From: DTKY01 sp037440765
GTDB lineage: Bacteria; Acidobacteriota; Terriglobia; Bryobacterales; Bryobacteraceae
DNA: 5,442 nucleotides
Direction: 5' to 3'
NCBI GenBank assembly: GCA_037440765.1
Contig: JBBITL010000156.1
Coordinates: 1 to 5,442, forward strand
Shown: positions 1 through 4,346 of the stretch, one piece after another
Position numbering within the stretch: position 1 is the stretch's first letter
Layout: each line of letters opens with the position of its first letter
Position numbers and translations under genes: made by a program
The notes under the pieces: model-generated
What the model was told of the DNA's origin: nothing
The model's input: only the letters and a program-made list of their open reading frames with translations
Databases searched by the model: none

Positions 1-292
1 CCTCGCGCCGGTACCGGAAAGAAGGCGGGCGCTGCGCCAGGCTGTGGAAGATGTCGGTCCGCCAGGGCTGCCAGAAAGTAAGGGGCCGCTGGAAGACCTG
101 CACCGAGAACCTCGGGTCGGCCGGCCGCAGGAACTCCCGGCTACGGCGAAGCCGCGACAGACGGTAGGCCGCCACGAAGCGATGCGGGCTGGCCAGTTCC
201 GCCAGCGACTCGATGAGCCGCCTTGAGTAGATGGCGATTCCCGTGGGATAGGCGCCGAAGATGAAACTGGCGTCGAGCGCGATCCTGGCCAT
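1..292 (-). CDS. Glycosyltransferase, GT4-like, N-terminal part (cut by window edge)
   Basis: This is the first 97 codons of a minus-strand gene that stays open to the left edge. The start is ATG at 292-290. The protein begins MARIALDASFIFGAYPTGIA, the hydrophobic beta-strand plus 'D-A-(S/T)...G-(I/V)..Y' pattern typical of the N-terminal Rossmann domain of retaining GT4/GT-B glycosyltransferases. Around residues 79-83 there is TDIFH, matching the 'D-(I/L)-F-H' step that comes before the first catalytic-domain loop in many bacterial GT4 proteins. The family moves a sugar from a nucleotide-sugar donor to a glycan or lipid acceptor at the cytoplasmic side of the membrane; donor and acceptor cannot be told from this fragment. 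The nucleotide-binding C-terminal domain with its E-x7-E motif lies outside the window. No strong ribosome-binding site is visible; only a weak GGCAGG lies about 9 bases upstream. Reading frame and start are well supported, the exact family less so. Confidence 0.72.
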   Translation of the reverse strand, partial: MARIALDASFIFGAYPTGIAIYSRRLIESLAELASPHRFVAAYRLSRLRRSREFLRPADPRFSVQVFQRPLTFWQPWRTDIFHSLAQRPPSFRYRRE

Positions 293-319
293 GGCTGGCG
301 CCTGCCGGCAGCAGAATTG

Positions 320-349
320 ATGATAGCCTAGGTATAGGCTCCTGGTCAT
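320..349 (-). promoter_or_regulatory. Candidate sigma-70-type promoter for the glycosyltransferase gene
   Basis: Read on the minus strand there is ATGACC at 349-344 (4 of 6 matches to TTGACA), an 18-base spacer, and TATCAT at 325-320 (5 of 6 matches to TATAAT). Transcription would begin near position 313, leaving a leader of about 20 bases before the ATG at 292. The spacer contains a 16-base inverted repeat. This is a consensus match by eye, in one of the few AT-rich spots of the window; it has not been tested. Confidence 0.3.
325..340. repeat. Inverted repeat AGCCTA-GGTA-TAGGCT, possible operator
   Basis: The arms AGCCTA (325-330) and TAGGCT (335-340) are perfect reverse complements around a 4-base centre. 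The repeat lies inside the spacer of the candidate glycosyltransferase promoter, overlapping the last base of its -10 box. A small dimeric repressor site at this place would block RNA polymerase, but no regulator gene is present in the window, so the role is inferred. Confidence 0.35.
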
Positions 350-386
350 TGACGGGGGCAGGCCGAGGCTCTGGCCATCAGGGACA

Positions 387-399
387 GGTTGCCGCAACC
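387..399. repeat. 13-base odd-centred palindrome GGTTGC-C-GCAACC
   Basis: Perfect 6-base arms (387-392 and 394-399) flank one central base, about 150 bases upstream of the garR-like start. It could be an operator half-site pair for the downstream operon, or chance; palindromes of this size do occur at random. Confidence 0.2.
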
Positions 400-550
400 A
401 TCAGGCGGCAGTCGTGGAGACTTTGGGAACCGAAGGAGTTCCATCCCGTTGTGGCAGCCTTCGGCGGCTATTCGGCCGGGAGCTGGTGCTCGGGGGGATC
501 CTGATGCTGATGGCCGTCGCTCATAGCCTGAAGATAGGGAGCGGTAAATC

Positions 551-1447
551 ATGTCCTGTAGAATCGGCTTCGTGGGGCTGGGCATCATGGGCAGGCCCAT
601 GTCGAAGAACCTGTTGAAGGCCGGGCACAAGCTGACCGTTCACGATGTCGTCCCGGGTGCTGCGGATGAGCTGGTCGAGGCGGGCGCGGAGCGCGGCTCT
701 TCAGCGCTGGATGTGGCCTCGCGCTCCTGCGTCATCATCACCATGTTGCCGGACGGCCCCGAGGTGGAACAAGCAGTCCTCGGCCCCGGCGGCGTGCTGG
801 ACGGCGCCAGGGCCGGGAGCCTGGTGATTGACATGAGCTCAATCAGCCCGGCCGTCGCCGAGAAAGTCGGGGCCGCCTGCGGAGCGAAAGGCGTGGACTT
901 CCTGGATGCGCCGGTCAGCGGCGGCGAGCCGCGTGCGGTGAACGGAACCCTGGCCATCATGGTGGGGGGCAAGAAGGAAGCGTTCGAGAGGGCGAAGCCG
1001 ATTCTGCAAGCCATGGGGTCCTATGTGACGCTCACCGGACCGGTGGGCGCCGGCAATGTCACCAAGCTGGCCAACCAGATCATGGTCGCCGCCAACATCG
1101 CCGCTATGGGCGAGGCGATGGTGCTGGCCGCCAAGGCGGGCCTTGATCCTGAGGTAGTCTTTGAAGCGGTCAAGGGCGGGCTGGCCGGAAGCGCGGCGCT
1201 CGACTTCAAGGCGCCCATGGTGATCGCACGCAACTTCCAGCCCGGTTTCAGGGTCCGCCTCCACCACAAGGACCTTCGGAACGCGCTCCAGACGGCCGAG
1301 TCGATGGGAGTCTCGTTGCCGCTGACGGATGTGGTCCAGGAGATGCTCGTTTCACTGGTCGCGGACGGCAAGGGTGACCTGGACCACTCGGCGATCGTAC
1401 AATACGTGGAGCAGTCAGCCGGCGTGGAAGTAAGGAAGCCCAATTGA
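551..1447 (+). CDS. garR: 2-hydroxy-3-oxopropionate (tartronate semialdehyde) reductase-like beta-hydroxyacid dehydrogenase
   Basis: This 298-residue protein has the full length and all signatures of the 3-hydroxyisobutyrate dehydrogenase superfamily. The N-terminal Rossmann fold carries GLGIMG (residues 9-14) for NAD(P)H binding. DAPVSGG (119-125) is the substrate-binding motif. GNVTKLANQ (168-176) contains the catalytic lysine K172, and HHKDL (238-242) is the conserved C-terminal helix motif. From memory, similarity to E. coli GarR is high along the whole length, including GGLAGS and KAPMV blocks, which favours tartronate semialdehyde reductase (tartronate semialdehyde to D-glycerate, cytoplasmic) over 3-hydroxyisobutyrate dehydrogenase. 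The exact substrate remains an inference, because no glyoxylate carboligase, hydroxypyruvate isomerase or glycerate kinase lies nearby. The start is fixed by the conserved N-terminus and by AGGGAG at 536-541, 9 bases upstream. It is the first gene of a four-gene run. Confidence 0.85.
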   Translation: MSCRIGFVGLGIMGRPMSKNLLKAGHKLTVHDVVPGAADELVEAGAERGSSALDVASRSCVIITMLPDGPEVEQAVLGPGGVLDGARAGSLVIDMSSISPAVAEKVGAACGAKGVDFLDAPVSGGEPRAVNGTLAIMVGGKKEAFERAKPILQAMGSYVTLTGPVGAGNVTKLANQIMVAANIAAMGEAMVLAAKAGLDPEVVFEAVKGGLAGSAALDFKAPMVIARNFQPGFRVRLHHKDLRNALQTAESMGVSLPLTDVVQEMLVSLVADGKGDLDHSAIVQYVEQSAGVEVRKPN

Positions 1448-1463
1448 CGGGAGACAGCGGACG

Positions 1464-1811
1464 ATGGCGCTCCATGTGGAACAGAGAGAGGTCGGAGCCG
1501 GCGTCGTGGTCATCGCCCTGGCGGGGCGTTTGACGCTGGGCCGGGAGGGCTCGGAGATCGAGAACCTGGTGGAGAAGGGGATACAGGCCGGGCGGCGGCA
1601 CTTCGTATTCGACCTGGCAGGCGTGACCCACATCGACAGCACCGGTATCGGCCGCTTCATCTCCGGGCTCAACAAGGCCCGCGTGGCCGGAGGAAGCCTG
1701 CGCATGGCCGCGGCCGGCGGGCAGGTGCGGGAAGCCTTCCACGTCACCCGGCTCGACACGGTGTTCAACTTCTTCGACACCGTGGAAGCCGCCCTTCAGG
1801 GCCTGAGCTGA
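1464..1811 (+). CDS. STAS-domain protein, anti-sigma-factor antagonist (SpoIIAA/RsbV-like)
   Basis: A single STAS domain fills this 115-residue protein. The pattern is a beta-strand start (VVVIALAGRLTL, residues 14-25), the strand FVFDLAGVTHID (47-58), and DSTGIG (58-63). The latter is the hallmark phosphorylation loop; the serine S59 corresponds to the residue phosphorylated by the partner anti-sigma kinase in SpoIIAA-type proteins. In that family the unphosphorylated form binds a serine kinase/anti-sigma factor and frees a sigma factor; related STAS proteins act in other partner-switching modules. No kinase, phosphatase or sigma factor is encoded next to it, so the partner is unknown. GGGAG at 1449-1453, 10 bases before the ATG, supports the start. 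The stop codon overlaps the likely ribosome-binding site of the ferredoxin gene. Confidence 0.85.
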   Translation: MALHVEQREVGAGVVVIALAGRLTLGREGSEIENLVEKGIQAGRRHFVFDLAGVTHIDSTGIGRFISGLNKARVAGGSLRMAAAGGQVREAFHVTRLDTVFNFFDTVEAALQGLS

Positions 1812-1814
1812 GGG
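1810..1814 (+). promoter_or_regulatory. Ribosome-binding site GAGGG overlapping the STAS stop codon
   Basis: GAGGG shares two bases with the TGA stop of the STAS gene and ends only 3 bases before the GTG start of the ferredoxin gene. The spacing is shorter than usual, which suggests that ribosomes finishing STAS re-initiate on the ferredoxin start (translational coupling). Confidence 0.4.
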
Positions 1815-1817
1815 CCC

Positions 1818-2156
1818 GTGCCCAGGGTCACTTTCCTGCCCGGCAGCCGGACGGTGGAGTTCAGGCCGGGCGAGTTGCCCTACCTTGGGCACGGCAGGCC
1901 GGGCTCACTGCTCGATGTGGCGCTGAACTTCGGCGTGGCCGTGGAACATGCCTGCGGCGGGCATTGCGCCTGCACCACCTGCCACGTCATAGTAAAGGCA
2001 GGCCAACAGAACCTCTCCCCCATGGACGATGCCGAGGCGGACAGGCTGGATCTGGCCGCGGGCCTTACGCTGCACTCCCGCCTGGCCTGCCAGGCGGTGG
2101 TCAACGGCGACGTGGCCGTCGAAATCCCGGAGTGGAGCCGGAATTACACAACCTGA
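1818..2156 (+). CDS. fdx: Isc-type [2Fe-2S] ferredoxin
   Basis: This 112-residue protein is an adrenodoxin/Isc-type electron carrier. The cluster ligands are visible as C46, C52, C55 and C91, i.e. C-x5-C-x2-C plus a distal cysteine, with the same spacing as C42/C48/C51/C87 of E. coli Fdx. The extra free cysteine of Isc ferredoxins is also kept (C50, in HACGGHCACTTCH, 44-56). The C-terminal VEIPEW also matches the family. Compared with E. coli Fdx there is a slightly longer, different stretch around residues 19-30 (ELPYLGHGRPGS). The GTG start at 1818 is chosen because it gives MPRVTFLP, aligning with MPKIVILP of E. coli, and because an in-frame stop lies just upstream. Isc ferredoxins supply electrons for Fe-S cluster assembly; here no iscS, iscU, hscA or hscB is nearby, so it may serve another oxidoreductase. 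The P450-type or dioxygenase partners that similar ferredoxins use are also absent. Confidence 0.9.
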   Translation: MPRVTFLPGSRTVEFRPGELPYLGHGRPGSLLDVALNFGVAVEHACGGHCACTTCHVIVKAGQQNLSPMDDAEADRLDLAAGLTLHSRLACQAVVNGDVAVEIPEWSRNYTT

Positions 2157-2165
2157 GAACGAGCG

Positions 2166-3428
2166 ATGCCTGAAACCAGCGTAGAAACGACTTACAGTCT
2201 GGCAAGAGAACAGTACGCCCAGCTCGGCGTTGACACGGACGCCGCACTTGAGAGCCTGGCCGGAATACCGATTTCACTGCACTGCTGGCAGGGGGATGAC
2301 GTCGGAGGCTTTGAATCCGCCGGAGAGGAGCTGGGCGGCGGCCTCGCCGTGACCGGCAACTACCCCGGCAAAGCCCGCACACCGGACGAACTGCGCGCCG
2401 ACCTGGACAAGACCCTTTCACTGCTGCCCGGCAGGCACCGGCTGAACCTGCACGCTTTCTACGCCGAGACCGGCGGCAAGAAGGTGGAGCGCACCGATCT
2501 CGGGGTGGAGCACTTCACCACCTGGATCGGCTGGGCCAAGGACAACGGGCTGGGGATGGACTTCAACCCCACCTGCTTCGCCCACCCCAAAGCCGCCGAC
2601 GGCTTCACGCTGGCCCACCCTGACCCCGGCATCCGCCGTTTCTGGATCGATCACGCGGCCGCCTGCCGCAGGATCGGCGCCGCCATGGGAAAGGCGCTGG
2701 GCACGCCCTGCGTGACCAACGTCTGGATACCGGACGGCTCCAAGGACGTCCCGATCGACCGCAAAGGGCCGCGGGCGCGGCTGGCCGAATCGCTGGACGC
2801 GGCGTTCGCCGAGCCGCTGGACCCGAAACACAACCTGGATGCCGTGGAGTCGAAGCTGTTCGGGATCGGCTCGGAGAGTTACGTGGCCGGCTCCCATGAA
2901 TTCTACCTGGGCTACGCCGTCAGCAGGCAGAAGCTGCTCACGCTCGATGCGGGCCACTTCCACCCCACCGAGGTGATCTCCGACAAGCTCTCCTCGGTGA
3001 TGGCGTGGGTGCCGGGAGTGCTGCTGCACGTCAGCCGGGGCGTGCGCTGGGACAGCGACCACGTGGTGATCCTGAACGACGAGTTGCAGGCCATCGCGCA
3101 GGAGCTGGTCCGGGGCGAGTTCCTGGGCCGGGTCCACATCGGCCTGGACTTCTTCGACGCCAGCATCAACCGGGTGGCCGCCTGGGTGGTGGGCGTGCGC
3201 TCCATGATCAAAGCGCTGCTCATGGCGCTGCTCGAGCCCGTCGGCAAGCTCCGCCAGCTGGAGAGCGAGGGGGATTTCACGTCGCGCCTGGCCATGCTGG
3301 AGGAACTCAAGAGCCTCCCGTGGGCGGCGGTCTGGGACTACTACTGCCTCAGCAAGAACGTCCCCGTCGGGCGAGCATGGCTGGCCGAGGTGAAGCGGTA
3401 CGAACGCGACGTGCTGTCCAGGCGTTAG
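2166..3428 (+). CDS. rhaA: L-rhamnose isomerase
   Basis: This protein interconverts L-rhamnose and L-rhamnulose in the cytoplasm, the first step of rhamnose breakdown. Its 420 residues match the E. coli-type enzyme (419) in length and along the whole sequence: HCWQGDDVGGFE (39-50), GNYPGKAR (64-71), RLNLHA (92-97), NVWIPDGSKD (185-194), AVESKLFGIG (226-235), LDAGHFHPTEVISDK (260-274) and GLDFFDASINR (326-336). Metal ligands fall at E228, D261, H288 and D328 for the structural site, and H264, D296 and D298 for the catalytic site, each exactly 6 lower than the E. coli numbering, so it should be active. The ribosome-binding site is weak (GAGAACGAG just before the ATG). The gap to the ferredoxin gene is 9 bases and the reading frame is the same. 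No rhaB, rhaD, rhaM, transporter or RhaR/RhaS regulator is in the window. The TAG stop is formed by the end of the adjacent inverted-repeat element. Confidence 0.97.
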   Translation: MPETSVETTYSLAREQYAQLGVDTDAALESLAGIPISLHCWQGDDVGGFESAGEELGGGLAVTGNYPGKARTPDELRADLDKTLSLLPGRHRLNLHAFYAETGGKKVERTDLGVEHFTTWIGWAKDNGLGMDFNPTCFAHPKAADGFTLAHPDPGIRRFWIDHAAACRRIGAAMGKALGTPCVTNVWIPDGSKDVPIDRKGPRARLAESLDAAFAEPLDPKHNLDAVESKLFGIGSESYVAGSHEFYLGYAVSRQKLLTLDAGHFHPTEVISDKLSSVMAWVPGVLLHVSRGVRWDSDHVVILNDELQAIAQELVRGEFLGRVHIGLDFFDASINRVAAWVVGVRSMIKALLMALLEPVGKLRQLESEGDFTSRLAMLEELKSLPWAAVWDYYCLSKNVPVGRAWLAEVKRYERDVLSRR

Positions 3429-3444
3429 TGTCCAGAGTCAGAAG
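3426..3444 (+). repeat. Left terminal inverted repeat
   Basis: Left arm of the MITE-like element. Its first three bases, TAG, are the stop codon of rhaA. Confidence 0.75.
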
Positions 3445-3447
3445 TCC

Positions 3448-3457
3448 GCAGGCCTGC
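3448..3457. repeat. Perfect 10-base palindrome GCAGGCCTGC inside the element
   Basis: A fully self-complementary 10-mer four bases inside the left terminal repeat. It adds to the dense secondary structure of the element and may be a subterminal transposase or host-factor site; no function is shown. Confidence 0.4.
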
Positions 3458-3459
3458 AA

Positions 3460-3515
3460 GCCCGCCCCCTCACGGTCGCGGTTCTGTGCAACGCCTCGAA
3501 AGCACAGAAGCGGGC
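3460..3515. repeat. Internal hairpin of the MITE-like element
   Basis: TTCTGTGC (3482-3489) pairs perfectly with GCACAGAA (3502-3509) over a 12-base loop. Directly outside, GCCCGC (3460-3465) pairs with GCGGGC (3510-3515), with a 16-base bulge on the left side only. The internal hairpin is nested inside the terminal repeats, so the whole element can form a multi-stem structure. Confidence 0.5.
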
Positions 3516-3531
3516 GCATTGATTCAGCGAG

Positions 3532-3550
3532 CTTCTGACTCGGGACACTA
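3532..3550 (-). repeat. Right terminal inverted repeat
   Basis: Right arm of the MITE-like element. Read on the minus strand its first three bases, TAG (3550-3548), are the stop codon of the lipoprotein gene. Confidence 0.75.
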
Positions 3551-4315
3551 GATGCCCTTCCGTGGGACTCGCTGGACGAGCTCCATGGCTTTGTCCATGG
3601 CTTCGGCCGGGATCTCGGCCGAGAGGGCCAGCGTCGTCTTATCCATCGAGACCTTGACCGCGTCGTAGACGCGTAACAACTCGGGAGCGCCGGCGGGCGT
3701 GCTCAGGCGGGCGATTCCGAGAAGGCCGCGGACGGCATCGTGAATCCGCCTGGCGTCATCCTCCGACTTGCAGACGCCGCCCGCTTCAATCTTTACGCCG
3801 GCGCGCAGGTCCGCTGCCAGCGTCCAGCTCTCCAGGCCGGCGAGCAGGTTCCCGAAGTTCGCGAACACGCCCTGCTGTGGCAGCGCCTCCGGCAGGGGGA
3901 TGGCGCCGCCTACACCCGCTCCGAAGACCTGGTTCTGCGGGGAGATGGAGCGCAGCTTCTCCAGCAAAGCCGCAGGCACTCCCCCGCCCCCGGCGGAGGG
4001 CGCTGTCCGGTTCCCTTCCCGGTCGTAGCGCGTCAGCCCTTTCTTGCCCTTGGTGAAGATCACCACCTCCTTGCCGTCTGAGACGGCCAGAGCCTCTGAG
4101 ACGTCCTCGGTGACCTGCATCGACTCCAGGGGTGACGCCAGGTGCTTCCGGTACAGCGGCGTGGCGCGCAAGGCTTCCGCCTTGATGCTCACCAGCGCCA
4201 GCGTGTCGGAAGGAACCAGCCTGGCGAGCGCCGGATCGATCTGGGCCGGGCGAGGCCCGCAGCCGGCGGCAATCAGCGAGAGACAGACCGCACCGATTAA
4301 CGTGTAGCGCAGCAC
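3548..4315 (-). CDS. Putative lipoprotein of unknown function
   Basis: I do not recognise this 255-residue protein. From the chosen GTG start it begins with an arginine-bearing n-region (MLRYT), a hydrophobic stretch (LIGAVCLSLIAA, residues 6-17) and a lipobox-like A-A-G-C with C19, so it is probably exported and lipid-anchored. The mature part opens with GPRPAQIDPALARLVPSDTL (20-39), followed by alternating beta/helix segments. There is a charged segment (KGKKGLTRYDREG, 89-101), a Gly-rich turn (109-112), and a C-terminal helix with DKAMELVQRV. There is no other transmembrane segment, no repeat and no catalytic motif I can name. The GTG start is preferred over ATG at 4348-4346 because AGGA lies 8 bases upstream and the signal peptide then has normal length; the ATG would add 11 residues. 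It is convergent with rhaA, ends in the inverted-repeat element, and is divergent from serS. Confidence 0.75.
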   Translation of the reverse strand: MLRYTLIGAVCLSLIAAGCGPRPAQIDPALARLVPSDTLALVSIKAEALRATPLYRKHLASPLESMQVTEDVSEALAVSDGKEVVIFTKGKKGLTRYDREGNRTAPSAGGGGVPAALLEKLRSISPQNQVFGAGVGGAIPLPEALPQQGVFANFGNLLAGLESWTLAADLRAGVKIEAGGVCKSEDDARRIHDAVRGLLGIARLSTPAGAPELLRVYDAVKVSMDKTTLALSAEIPAEAMDKAMELVQRVPRKGI

Positions 4316-4346
4316 ATCAGCAATCCTACCCTGATAGCATCGAATC
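4316..4346. promoter_or_regulatory. 31-base divergent spacer between lipoprotein gene and serS
   Basis: This is all the DNA between the GTG of the lipoprotein gene and the ATG of serS. It holds the lipoprotein ribosome-binding site on the minus strand. On the plus strand it holds a -10-like TAGCAT at 4335-4340, placed so that transcription would begin almost exactly at the serS ATG. No matching -35 is clear. Full promoters for both genes cannot fit here without reaching into the coding regions. Confidence 0.35.
4324..4327 (-). promoter_or_regulatory. Ribosome-binding site AGGA deciding the lipoprotein GTG start
   Basis: On the minus strand GGGTAGGA ends 8 bases before the GTG at 4315-4313, an ideal distance. 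This favours that start over the ATG at 4348-4346, which has no such site and would overlap the serS start codon by two bases. Confidence 0.55.

Larger units (their letters stand above)
293..550. other. Divergent intergenic region between glycosyltransferase and garR-like gene
   Basis: This stretch of 258 bases has no convincing gene on either strand. Open frames that cross it run into the garR-like gene out of frame and resemble no protein family. It contains an AT-richer patch at about 312-350 with a possible minus-strand promoter and a 16-base inverted repeat, a 13-base palindrome at 387-399, and the garR ribosome-binding site AGGGAG at 536-541. I found no good -10/-35 pair for the plus-strand operon. 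TTGACG at 349-354 resembles a -35 box, but nothing like a -10 box follows at the right spacing. Confidence 0.6.
551..3428 (+). other. Probable four-gene operon garR-like / STAS / ferredoxin / rhaA
   Basis: Four plus-strand genes follow each other with gaps of 16, 6 and 9 bases and no room for internal promoters or terminators, so they are very likely co-transcribed. The promoter must lie in or before 293-550. The transcript would run into the inverted-repeat element at 3426-3550. Co-transcription is inferred from spacing and strand only. Confidence 0.75.
3426..3550. mobile_element. MITE-like element with 19-base terminal inverted repeats and TA ends
   Basis: The only space between the convergent rhaA and lipoprotein genes is filled by a non-coding element. 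Its ends are reverse complements: TAGTGTCCAGAGTCAGAAG at 3426-3444 and, on the other strand, TAGTGTCCCGAGTCAGAAG at 3550-3532 (18 of 19 identical, one A/C difference). Both ends carry the dinucleotide TA, which fits the TA target duplication of IS630/Tc1-mariner-type elements. The 87-base interior encodes nothing and holds more self-complementary parts. This is the build of a miniature inverted-repeat transposable element whose movement would depend on a transposase encoded elsewhere. An alternative is a long-stem palindromic repeat of the REP/BIME kind. Because a single copy is in view, mobility is inferred. As RNA it would fold from either strand and may act as a bidirectional transcription stop, though no T-run follows the stem. 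Confidence 0.6.

Noticed and set aside
349..377. TTGACG as a -35 box for the garR operon.
   Set aside because: No -10-like sequence occurs 16-19 bases downstream, where the DNA is GC-rich.
346..630. Small open frames (minus 346-630; plus 414-617) in the garR upstream region.
   Set aside because: Both extend out of frame into garR, lack convincing ribosome-binding sites and resemble nothing I know. The plus frame has a short hydrophobic stretch (LVLGGILMLMAVA), but that alone is weak support.
1248..1892. Minus-strand open frame of 214 codons across the garR/STAS/fdx junctions.
   Set aside because: It crosses three well-supported genes and shows no recognisable motif.
2418..3137. Minus-strand open frame of 239 codons antisense to rhaA, and plus-strand frame 3005-3538 in another frame.
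   Set aside because: Both are shadows of rhaA, whose protein matches known enzymes over its full length.
3426..3550. Standard Rho-independent terminator.
   Set aside because: The loop between the long arms is 87 bases and no T-run follows on either strand, so the element fits a MITE or palindromic repeat better.
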